Assembly (NCBI RefSeq): GCF_030408855.1
Contig: NZ_CP047358.1
Location: forward strand, 558,001-622,000
Origin: Corynebacterium glaucum
GTDB lineage: Bacteria; Actinomycetota; Actinomycetes; Mycobacteriales; Mycobacteriaceae
Length of the DNA stretch: 64,000 nt
Direction: 5' to 3'
This document shows, one piece after another, positions 37,487-45,334 of this stretch. A program made the position numbers and the translations under genes. The notes under the pieces are model-generated. The model did not search any database. It was not told the origin of the DNA and saw only the letters and a list, made by a program, of their open reading frames with translations. Each line of letters starts with the position of its first letter. The first letter of the stretch is position 1.

Positions 37487-37497
37487 GCGAAAAGCCC

Positions 37498-38703
37498 CTA
37501 CTTTGCCGTGAGCACGACGATCTCGTTGCCCCGCTTTTCGACGACGGTAGCGCCGGCGGAATCAATGTGGACTGGGCCTGAATACTCGCCGCGGTCCACC
37601 GGGATGATTGATTCAACATTGTTCTCGTCCCAGTTGACAACCGCGACGCCTTCATCGGAGGCGTAAAGCAGCCGATCGCCAGCGGCGAAACCTGTGCCGA
37701 GCGCGCCTTGGAATACACCGGTTGCCTGGAGGTTGCCTGGCTCCAAAAGCACCAGTGAATCGCCCTCGTGATACGTCATGTGATGCGGCAGATCGGCGAC
37801 GGGAAGCGCGCGGAGGTTCCCCTCGAGCGTGAGAGGGTCACCCAGATTGGTCACCGAAGACGAGGCGGTGGAGTTGCCGTCCTTGTCGTAGGCGCGAATC
37901 TCATTGGTATCCGGATCGTAGATCGCCGCGCCCTCTTGCGAGATGGCTACCAGGTAGGCGTCGGCAGAGATCTCGACGCTGCCGTACATCTCTGGCTTGC
38001 GGGAATCCTCCGGTGTGGTGTCCTGGAAACGCAGGTACGTGCCGTCCTCGCAGGTCTCGGTGACAGCCAACAACTCGGTGCGGGTCAGCGCCGAGGAAAT
38101 GTCGCACACGTGGGGCTGCATGTTCGGTTCCTGCGGTGCCTCGACGAACCCGTACTCCACGGTGCGCACCATGTCAGAGCGCCAAAGTTCGGCGCGGGTC
38201 GTACCAACGTAGCCGACTCGGTCATTCGAGCTGATCGCGGTGACCTCATCTGGCGCGATCGCCGAACGAGTACGCGAGTACTGGCCGGTCAGCGCCTCAA
38301 GCGCGACGACATCGCCGCAGCCTGCATTACTGCGGTACACCGCGACGACCTTGCCCCAGGCGCTGTCCAGCGCACAGAGGTCCGTATCCCGTTTATACGT
38401 CCACGCAGTTTCTCCCTCTACTGTCGTGGCCGTGACGGTGCCGTCGTTATAAGTGATGATGAGACCGTTCACCACGACGGGCTGGACACCTGGAGCAGTG
38501 TCAGGGAGGCGAAAGCTCTCCGAGAGCGATTCCGGCACCACCGCAAGGCGCCCGGCATTGTCCAATTCCTCCGCAGCTGGGTTCAGCTGTGAGGCGCGGA
38601 TCGGCGCGGTGAAGTACGCGATCATCAACAGCAGTACCGCCACGGCTGCAATGACAGCGGTGGCGATCACGTCGCCCCGGGTGCGGCGCAATGGGCGAGT
38701 CAC
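37498..38703 (-). CDS. Rv3212-like membrane-anchored beta-propeller protein
   Basis: This 401-residue protein has one N-terminal membrane helix (about residues 12-32) and a large extracellular part of repeated beta strands (for example VVVNGLIITYNDGTVTA, SSNDRVGYVGTTRAELWR, FAAGDRLLYASDEGVAVVNWD), suggesting a PQQ-like propeller. The equivalent mycobacterial gene, Rv3212, also follows rhlE. Function is unknown. The GTG start overlaps the rhlE stop by four bases (GTGA), so the pair is coupled. Confidence 0.8.
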   Translation of the reverse strand: MTRPLRRTRGDVIATAVIAAVAVLLLMIAYFTAPIRASQLNPAAEELDNAGRLAVVPESLSESFRLPDTAPGVQPVVVNGLIITYNDGTVTATTVEGETAWTYKRDTDLCALDSAWGKVVAVYRSNAGCGDVVALEALTGQYSRTRSAIAPDEVTAISSNDRVGYVGTTRAELWRSDMVRTVEYGFVEAPQEPNMQPHVCDISSALTRTELLAVTETCEDGTYLRFQDTTPEDSRKPEMYGSVEISADAYLVAISQEGAAIYDPDTNEIRAYDKDGNSTASSSVTNLGDPLTLEGNLRALPVADLPHHMTYHEGDSLVLLEPGNLQATGVFQGALGTGFAAGDRLLYASDEGVAVVNWDENNVESIIPVDRGEYSGPVHIDSAGATVVEKRGNEIVVLTAK

Positions 38704-40079
38704 CGGTGTGTGCCTCCTTGATCGGCTCTTTGGTTCGGGCGCCGGCCACCGTGGGAGCGGCCGTTTCGCCCTCCCTTCGAGCGCGGTGGGCGTGCCCCGA
38801 GCACTTTACGCGCCGGACCCACAGTCGCAGACGCGGAGTCCGGAATGTCGAGTGCTTCCGCGAACTCAGGTGAGGTGGAGAACCATTCCGGCGGCTCAGG
38901 TTGTTCGAGGCCGAGCTCCTGGTTGATCAGATCCCACTTGTGCACTTCGTCGTAACCGACAAGCGTGATCGCGGTGCCGCTATGTCCCGCGCGTCCTGTG
39001 CGGCCGATGCGGTGCACATACGTCATCGGGTCGTCCGGCGTTTGGTAGTTGATCACGTGGGTGACATCTTCGACGTCAATGCCGCGAGCTGCGACGTCGG
39101 TGGCAACGAGGATGTCTACCTCGGCGTTGCGGAACGCTTCAAGCGCCTGCTCGCGGGCGTTCTGCCCCAGGTCGCCGTGGACGGCACCGACGGCGAACCC
39201 GCGCTTGGCAAGATCTTCTGCTACCTCGGCCGCGGTGCGTTTGGTGCGCGAGAAGATGATGGTGCGGCCACGTTCGGGCGCCTGCAGGATGCGTGCCACC
39301 ACTTCCGGTTTATCCATCCGGTGGGATTTAAACACCACTTGCCGGGTGGTGACGTGCGTGGTCGGTGCATCAGCCGCCTCAGCGCGAATGTGCACCGGAG
39401 TATGCATCTTCGAACGGGCGAGCGTGAGAATCGGACCAGGCATTGTCGCCGAAAACAACATGGTCTGCAGCGAAGCCGGCAACGCTCCCCAAATCTTTTC
39501 AATGTCCGGCAAGAAACCCATGTCCAGCATCTCGTCCGCCTCATCCAGGACGAGGATGGCCGCGCCAGACAACTTGAGCTCCCCGCGCTCGTACAGATCA
39601 ATGAGGCGCCCCGGGGTTCCGACGACGACATCCACACCGTCTTGCAACGCCGCGATCTGTTCTTCGTACGGGCGCCCGCCGTAGATGGTCGAGACACGCA
39701 CCGGCGTGTACTTTGCCGCTCGTTCCAGATCGTCCCCGACCTGTACTGCAAGTTCACGGGTGGGGACTATGACGAGCGCGCGCGGGGTGCCGTCAAGCTC
39801 TGCAATATCTGCGTCATCAAACACCCGATCCAGCAGAGGGACACCGAACGCGTATGTTTTTCCCATGCCGGTTCTGGCTTGCCCAATCAAGTCGCGCCCA
39901 TTTAGCGCGAGAGGGATCGCGAGTTCCTGGATAGAAAACGACGTGGTGATTCCCAGGTCTGCAAGCCCGGCGATCAATTCGGCGGCAACGCCGAGGTCCG
40001 CAAAGGTCGGGGACTGCTGCCCTGCGGTGCGGGAGCGGCCACCTGTTGCAAACTTCGGCAGGTTCTTTGGCACACGCAT
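38700..40079 (-). CDS. rhlE: DEAD-box RNA helicase RhlE
   Basis: This 459-residue RNA helicase shows the Q motif (FSIQELAIPLAL), ARTGMGKTYAFG (I), PTRELAVQ (Ia), VVGTPGRLID (Ib), VLDEADEMLDMGF (II), LFSATM (III), TIIFSRTKRTA (IV), DVAARGIDV (V) and HRIGRTGRAG (VI). A basic Gly/Arg-rich C-terminal tail follows. GGAGG precedes the ATG. RNA remodelling in the cytosol is the likely role, for example ribosome assembly or RNA turnover. Confidence 0.95.
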   Translation of the reverse strand: MRVPKNLPKFATGGRSRTAGQQSPTFADLGVAAELIAGLADLGITTSFSIQELAIPLALNGRDLIGQARTGMGKTYAFGVPLLDRVFDDADIAELDGTPRALVIVPTRELAVQVGDDLERAAKYTPVRVSTIYGGRPYEEQIAALQDGVDVVVGTPGRLIDLYERGELKLSGAAILVLDEADEMLDMGFLPDIEKIWGALPASLQTMLFSATMPGPILTLARSKMHTPVHIRAEAADAPTTHVTTRQVVFKSHRMDKPEVVARILQAPERGRTIIFSRTKRTAAEVAEDLAKRGFAVGAVHGDLGQNAREQALEAFRNAEVDILVATDVAARGIDVEDVTHVINYQTPDDPMTYVHRIGRTGRAGHSGTAITLVGYDEVHKWDLINQELGLEQPEPPEWFSTSPEFAEALDIPDSASATVGPARKVLGARPPRSKGGRNGRSHGGRRPNQRADQGGTHR

Positions 40080-40207
40080 ATCTTAGCCTCCGGCTGCGGG
40101 GCCAGCTGCAGGTGCTGAGCGTGGGTGGCCGGTAGTTAGAATGGGTCGCGGTGCCTGGGATTGCAGGCATGCCCAAGACAGAACCGAAGGATAGTGATTT
40201 CACAACC

Positions 40208-40432
40208 ATGGATATCAAGATTGGTCTTGCAGACATTCCCCGCGAGCTTGTCGTCCGTCTTCCCGAAGGGCAAGAGGGCGTGATCGGGGTCGTGCAGCAG
40301 GCGATCGACGCTTCCTCCCCGACGTTCAAGCTCGAAGATGACAAGGGGCGCCAGTACCTGATCCGCACTGACCGCGTGGTTTATGTCGAGCAGGGCTCTG
40401 TGGCAGCGCATTCCGTGGGATTCATGCGTTAA
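40208..40432 (+). CDS. DUF3107 family protein (Rv3208A/TB9.4-like)
   Basis: This 74-residue conserved actinobacterial protein has IKIGLADIPRELVVRL, then FKLEDDKGRQYLIRTDRVVYVEQG and a C-terminal VGFMR, matching DUF3107. Function is unknown. The ATG at 40208 is the family start; the ribosome-binding site is weak. Its TAA stop forms the start of the TAAATT hexamer that precedes the next gene. Confidence 0.88.
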   Translation: MDIKIGLADIPRELVVRLPEGQEGVIGVVQQAIDASSPTFKLEDDKGRQYLIRTDRVVYVEQGSVAAHSVGFMR

Positions 40433-40435
40433 ATT
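40430..40435 (+). promoter_or_regulatory. -10 element of DUF3152 gene overlapping the DUF3107 stop
   Basis: TAAATT lies 6 bases before the ATG at 40442; TAA is the preceding stop codon. It has the same stop-in-hexamer layout as pmmA and tobH. Confidence 0.45.
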
Positions 40436-40441
40436 ACTGCT

Positions 40442-41497
40442 ATGACCACCAGGCACTACCCCGATAGAGACGACCGGGCCGATTACGGCGGTCACGCTCC
40501 GCGAGACCTCGGCGACGGCCGGGACGTGGTCGACGGGTGGAGCACTCAACCCCAGCGGGGTCCCGAACCATCTGCCTCTCACAGGGGAAGCGACGGAGAT
40601 GGACGCCTGGTGGTGTTTGCTCGCGAGTACGGTTGGCGGGCATACGCCATCCCCGTTTTGGCGGTGATAACCGTGTTCGTGGTGGTCAACATGTTCCAAA
40701 ACCCGCAGGATCAGGTCGTGAGCGCTGCGTCAACTTCGACTGCGTCCTCCCAAGACCCGTTGGCCCAGCCAGGGGATCAAGCCGGTGACGAGGAGAAAGA
40801 TCAGCCGCTCGAGCCAGCAGAGATGCCCGAGGGCGAGCAGGACATCAACGAGCTTCCCCCGGGCGGGGCGTACACCGAGTCCGGCGACGGCACCTTCTAC
40901 GAGGTTGGCGCTTCGGGCGCACAGTCGGGTGACGGTGAAGAGATTGTGGTTCGCTACGTCGTCGAAATTGAAAACGGCGTCGACACCGCGCCTTACGGCG
41001 GCGACGAGGCGTTCGCATCGATGGTGGATGCAACCCTGATGGATCCGCGCGGATGGACAAACGACCCACGCTTCCGCTTTGAGCACGTCTCCAGCAACGA
41101 GGAGCCCTCACTGCGAATTCGCCTCACCTCGGTTGCCACCACGCGCGAGCTCTGCGGCGGTGACTTAGGGCTGGAAACCAGCTGCCGCACGACGATTACC
41201 GGCGATGACTCGGTGGTGATCAATGAGTCGCGTTGGGTTCGCGGTGCCGCGCCGTTTGACGGTGACCTGGGGCGCTACCGTCAATACGTGATTAATCACG
41301 AGGTCGGTCACGCCGTCGGGTTTGCAGAGCACGTCCCCTGCCCTTCTGAAGGGGACCTTGCGCCGATCATGATGCAGCAGACGCTGAGTTTGAATAACGC
41401 ACAATTGCGGGCGCTTAATCCCTCTGAAGTGTACCCCGAGAACTCTTATACTTGCCGCTCCAACCCATGGCCGTATCCGCGGCCGGCGGTGCTCTAG
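40442..41497 (+). CDS. DUF3152 membrane-anchored metalloprotease-like protein
   Basis: This 351-residue protein (Rv3207c-like) has an acidic cytosolic N-terminus, one membrane helix (about residues 67-84), a Glu/Pro-rich spacer and an extracellular DUF3152 domain. The domain contains YVINHEVGHAVGFAEHVPC, a full HExGHxxGxxxH zinc motif (around residue 285), and then IMMQQTLSLNN (Met-turn-like). A zinc-dependent surface protease is plausible but no substrate is known. The TAG stop lies in the -10 hexamer of the next gene. Confidence 0.85.
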   Translation: MTTRHYPDRDDRADYGGHAPRDLGDGRDVVDGWSTQPQRGPEPSASHRGSDGDGRLVVFAREYGWRAYAIPVLAVITVFVVVNMFQNPQDQVVSAASTSTASSQDPLAQPGDQAGDEEKDQPLEPAEMPEGEQDINELPPGGAYTESGDGTFYEVGASGAQSGDGEEIVVRYVVEIENGVDTAPYGGDEAFASMVDATLMDPRGWTNDPRFRFEHVSSNEEPSLRIRLTSVATTRELCGGDLGLETSCRTTITGDDSVVINESRWVRGAAPFDGDLGRYRQYVINHEVGHAVGFAEHVPCPSEGDLAPIMMQQTLSLNNAQLRALNPSEVYPENSYTCRSNPWPYPRPAVL

Positions 41498-41500
41498 CCT
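41495..41500 (+). promoter_or_regulatory. -10 element of TIGR02569 gene overlapping the DUF3152 stop
   Basis: TAGCCT lies 6 bases before the ATG at 41507. TAG is the stop of the preceding gene. Confidence 0.45.
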
Positions 41501-41506
41501 GTGGGT

Positions 41507-42232
41507 ATGCATTCCAAGCGCCTGGAGATCCCGCAGCATGTGCTTGCGGCGTTCCAGCTTGAGGGCAAGGGGGTAGCGGTTGGAGCGCCGTGGGATTACG
41601 GGTTGCGGTTCCGGCGAGTGGTGGTGTCTCCGGCGGCGGAAACCGCCGCTTGGTCGGGCAAAGTTCGCGAGAGGATTGCGGGGCAGTCCGCCAGTCTCCG
41701 GGTTAGCCGACCCGTGCGGGCGACCGACGGCCGGCTGGTTGTGGGTGGGTTCGCAGCGAATGAGTTCGGCGAGGGAGCTCCCGCAGCGAGGATTGATGAA
41801 GCGATTGCGGCGGCGCTCGTTTTCGATGAGCTTCTCGACGGCATCGAGGCGCCTTCTGCGCCGTCTCGCCCCAACCCTTGGGCGACGGCTGATCGCACGG
41901 TCTGGGCGGGGGAGCGGATTACCGGTGACCGGGTAGTTGCTCACCTCGATTTTCTCTCGTGCTGCTTGTTCGACGGGACTAACCCGCCAATGCTGAGCGC
42001 ACTCGTTCCCTCGCTGGATTTGCGTCCGAAGGGCTTCACTGCCGCACTGGTCATTGTGGACGGGCTTCTTGCGGACGCCATCGACGCGAAGGTGCTGCAG
42101 CGTTGGGAATTGGTACCCAATCTGCGGGCATTGGCACGCAAAGCATTCGACTACCGAGAAGCCTCGCAGCTCCTAGATGATTCGAACGTGCGTTCCAATT
42201 TTGTCCGGGTTGCCCAACTCTTGTCGGACTGA
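41507..42232 (+). CDS. TIGR02569 family protein
   Basis: This 241-residue conserved actinobacterial protein (Rv3205c-like) resembles small aminoglycoside-phosphotransferase-like proteins: VAHLDFLSCCLFDG in the second half recalls a degenerate catalytic HGDF loop, and ALVIVDGLL the metal-binding strand. Function is unknown. The ATG at 41507 is preferred over the GTG at 41501 because of the TAGCCT spacing. A LexA-like box is embedded in its last 50 bases, upstream of adnA. Confidence 0.8.
   Translation: MHSKRLEIPQHVLAAFQLEGKGVAVGAPWDYGLRFRRVVVSPAAETAAWSGKVRERIAGQSASLRVSRPVRATDGRLVVGGFAANEFGEGAPAARIDEAIAAALVFDELLDGIEAPSAPSRPNPWATADRTVWAGERITGDRVVAHLDFLSCCLFDGTNPPMLSALVPSLDLRPKGFTAALVIVDGLLADAIDAKVLQRWELVPNLRALARKAFDYREASQLLDDSNVRSNFVRVAQLLSD
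42182..42197 (+). promoter_or_regulatory. LexA (SOS) box-like site upstream of adnA
   Basis: TCGAACGTGCGTTCCA matches the Gram-positive/actinobacterial SOS consensus TCGAAC-N4-GTTCGA at 11 of 12 fixed positions. It lies 54 bases before the adnA start, inside the end of the preceding gene. DNA damage control of adnAB is inferred. Confidence 0.6.
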
Positions 42233-42250
42233 CGTGCAACGATTACTCCC

Positions 42251-45200
42251 ATGAGTGCTCCCCACATTCCGGCGCTTCCGCCAGCGGTCACACCTCAGGC
42301 GTTTCTGGTCGCGCGCGAGCGCCAGCTCACTGATCGCCAGTGGTCGCACGACCTTCCAACCCAGGGACTGTGGAAGGTCACCGGAGAAGCAGGCGCAGGT
42401 GTGTCAAGCTTCCTCATCGACACCGCTGTCAATGCCATCACCGCTGACCCGCAGCGAGCGTCGCGCGAGGGAATTGTGTTGTTGACCTCTTCGAAGGAAT
42501 CCGGTGCGCGTATGCGTTCAGAGCTGTCGGAGCGGCTCGCCGCCACCGGTTTCACCACACAAGAGCCGATTGTGCGCTCTGTGCACTCGCTAGCCTTTGC
42601 GCTTTTGCGCCAACGCACGGAGCGAGAAATCCGGCTGATCTCCGGAGCAGAGCAAGATGCGGTGATCCGTCAGCTCCTTCTCGGACACGCTGAAGACGGT
42701 GGCGGCACCTGGCCCGAGGAATTGCGCCCAGCACTGCCGCTCGTCGGGTTCGCCCGCCAGTTGCGCGATTTCCTCCTGCGCGCCATCGAGCGCGGTCTCG
42801 GCCCGAAAGATCTCAACCGGCTCGGCGAGGTGCACCAGCTTCCGATCTGGTCGGCGGCCGGCGACTTTTTGCGCGAGTACCAGCAGGTCATGGCGCTCAC
42901 TGGGGCATTGCGCTTCTCGGCAGCAGAGCTCGTGACCAAGGTACTTGAAGAGGAGCTCATCCAATCATGGGGCATCGTGCTTGTCGACGACGCGCAAAGC
43001 CTCGCTCCTGCCTCTGCAGAACTCGTTTCGCGATTGCTGCAGCGCGCCTCACTTGGCGTGGTTGGCGGGGACCTAGACCAATCTATCTTCCGGTTTCGCG
43101 GGGCGTCTCCGAAGTTCTTCGCCGACCTCGGCGGTTTGCTGCACAACGTCCGGCATCTAGGCGCAAGCCGTCGCAACCCAACGCGCGTAGTTGCTGTGGC
43201 CCCAGATGAACAGACACACCACGCTGCGGTCGTCGATTCGCTGCGCCGAGCGCACTTCGAAAGCGGTGTTGATTACCGCGACATGGCGGTGGTCGTGCGT
43301 TCCACGCCACTGATCGAGCCGCTGCGTCGCGCTTTGCTGCATGCGGGCGTTCCCGTTGCTTTGGACCCGACGGACGTTGTCTTGGCCGAACAACGTGTGG
43401 TCGTCGCCCTGCTCTTAGCCCTCAAGGCGCTCACCCAAGAGCTCACGGTCTCTGAGTGGCGCGAACTCCTCCTCGGGCCGGTGGGAGCTACAGATCCGGT
43501 GACGCTGCGTCGCTTGCTCCGCGGCTTACGCAGGTGGAAGCCCGAGTTGCGCGCAGAGGAAACACTGCACCAACTACTCACCTCAACTGCACCGTTGCCG
43601 GACTTTGACACGCTGCTGACCGAGCGCGAAATGCAGTTACTCACCCACGTGCGCGGGGTGCTTGACCAGGGGCGGCAAGCGCACGCTGCCGACGGCAGCG
43701 TGGAGGAGGTGCTGTGGGCGGTGTGGGCCGCGACCGGACTGTCTGATCGGCTGCTCGCCGCCGCGCTTCGCGGCGGCGCTACCGGCTCACAAGCAGACCG
43801 CGATCTTGACGCAGCGATGGCGCTGTTCGATGCAGCTGGCGATTTCACTGAGCGGCGCCCCACGGCCAGCATCGAGTTGTTCTCGCAGTACATCACAGAG
43901 CAAGAGCTGCCAACCGGTGTACGCGACCGGCGTACCGCGACTCTGGATGCCGTCTCCCTCCTCACTGCGCACGGTGTGGCCGGGCGTGAATTCGAGCGCG
44001 TCGTCGTGGCTGGAGTACAGGAGCTTACCTGGCCGAGCCTCGGAGAAACCGGCACCATCTTCCGGCAAGAAGACCTCATCGATCTCATTGATTCGGACGT
44101 TGATCCAGCAGTACCTGTGCCTCGCGTTGCGGAACGGCTCTTGGAAGAGCAGCGTCTTTTCCATGTCGCCACCACCCGCGCCACGGACCACCTGCTGGTC
44201 ACAGCGGTAGATGATCCGTACAGCGAGGAAGTGGTTCAGCCTTCGCGCTTCATTGAAGCGTTCTGCGCCGAGCATGGGATCGAAGCCACACAGCTGCGTG
44301 CTGCCGGCACCGCGTCTGAGGAGATGAACGAAACTCCGGATGAGACACACAGCGCTGCATTAGTACGAGTGCTGGCCAGAGACGATGTGATTGCGGAGCT
44401 GCGTCGCGCAGCCGGCGACGCAGACACCAGTGAAGCCACGAGAACGCAGGCGGCCCGCCAACTTGCGCGTCTTGCCGAAGCTGGTGTGGCAGGGGCAGAT
44501 CCCGATTCGTGGTGGGGGTTGACGCAGGCGTCGACAAGCGAAAAACTCCCGCTGCGATCCTCCCTGTCACCTTCGCGCATCGAGTCCCTTCTGCAATGCC
44601 CGATGCGGGCTGTGCTGGAGCGCATGGTCGATCTCGAGGAAACTATGGAGATGCTCTACGGGTCGATGGCGCACGCGTACTTCGAGGCGCTAGGGCGCGG
44701 AGTTGATCCAGAGGCGGCGAGCGCTGAGGTGATTCGTGCCAGACGGGAAGCGCATGACGGTCCGGAGTGGAAAAAGGATCGGGACGTGGCAGATTTTGAA
44801 GCGATGCTGCGTCGCATTGACGGATGGCTACTGAAATCGCGCGCCGCCTACGAGCAAGTGGCGGTTGAGGCTGACGTGAACGTCGAGGTAGAACGCGGGT
44901 TGCGGATTTCCGGACGGGTGGACAGGCTCGAGCGTGCTTCCGACGGTGCGCTGCGCATTGTTGATCTCAAGACCTCCGCAAATCCCGTCGCGCATGCCGA
45001 GGCTGAGGAGAACGTGCAGCTTGCGGCGTATCAGCTCGCTATGAGCAGGGGAGAACTTGGCGGCGACGGGGTGCGGACTGCAAAGGATGCCGGGCTCACA
45101 GTAGGCAGCGCGGTGCTGGTGTACCCGAACGCGGAAAAGAAACGCCTGACCGAGCGGGGACAGGACGGGAAAACGTCTGAGGAACTTGCGGAATTTGTCG

Positions 45201-45334
45201 AAGAAATTCGCTCGCTGCCACAAGAGATGGTGGGTCCAGAACTCACCGCACGCACCGGAAAACACTGTGACTACTGCCGGGTGCGCAGCCTTTGCCCGGT
45301 ACAACCGGAGGGAGAGGTGATTCACCGTGGCTGA
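42251..45334 (+). CDS. adnA: AdnA subunit of the AdnAB helicase-nuclease
   Basis: This 1027-residue UvrD-like protein forms with AdnB the actinobacterial motor-nuclease that resects double-strand breaks. Helicase motifs II (IVLVDDAQSL), III (GDLDQSIFRFRGAS) and VI (LFHVATTRA) are present. Motif I reads GEAGAGVSS with Val in place of the ATP-binding Lys, and motif Ia is altered. The C-terminal RecB-like nuclease has SGRVDRL, LRIVDLKTS and four Cys (LLQCP, then CDYCRVRSLC) suited to a [4Fe-4S] cluster. It overlaps adnB by 8 bases. Confidence 0.93.
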   Translation: MSAPHIPALPPAVTPQAFLVARERQLTDRQWSHDLPTQGLWKVTGEAGAGVSSFLIDTAVNAITADPQRASREGIVLLTSSKESGARMRSELSERLAATGFTTQEPIVRSVHSLAFALLRQRTEREIRLISGAEQDAVIRQLLLGHAEDGGGTWPEELRPALPLVGFARQLRDFLLRAIERGLGPKDLNRLGEVHQLPIWSAAGDFLREYQQVMALTGALRFSAAELVTKVLEEELIQSWGIVLVDDAQSLAPASAELVSRLLQRASLGVVGGDLDQSIFRFRGASPKFFADLGGLLHNVRHLGASRRNPTRVVAVAPDEQTHHAAVVDSLRRAHFESGVDYRDMAVVVRSTPLIEPLRRALLHAGVPVALDPTDVVLAEQRVVVALLLALKALTQELTVSEWRELLLGPVGATDPVTLRRLLRGLRRWKPELRAEETLHQLLTSTAPLPDFDTLLTEREMQLLTHVRGVLDQGRQAHAADGSVEEVLWAVWAATGLSDRLLAAALRGGATGSQADRDLDAAMALFDAAGDFTERRPTASIELFSQYITEQELPTGVRDRRTATLDAVSLLTAHGVAGREFERVVVAGVQELTWPSLGETGTIFRQEDLIDLIDSDVDPAVPVPRVAERLLEEQRLFHVATTRATDHLLVTAVDDPYSEEVVQPSRFIEAFCAEHGIEATQLRAAGTASEEMNETPDETHSAALVRVLARDDVIAELRRAAGDADTSEATRTQAARQLARLAEAGVAGADPDSWWGLTQASTSEKLPLRSSLSPSRIESLLQCPMRAVLERMVDLEETMEMLYGSMAHAYFEALGRGVDPEAASAEVIRARREAHDGPEWKKDRDVADFEAMLRRIDGWLLKSRAAYEQVAVEADVNVEVERGLRISGRVDRLERASDGALRIVDLKTSANPVAHAEAEENVQLAAYQLAMSRGELGGDGVRTAKDAGLTVGSAVLVYPNAEKKRLTERGQDGKTSEELAEFVEEIRSLPQEMVGPELTARTGKHCDYCRVRSLCPVQPEGEVIHRG

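Noticed and set aside
40151..40207. Upstream ATG at 40151 for the DUF3107 gene
   Set aside because: The added 19 residues are not part of the family; the ATG at 40208 matches the conserved N-terminus.
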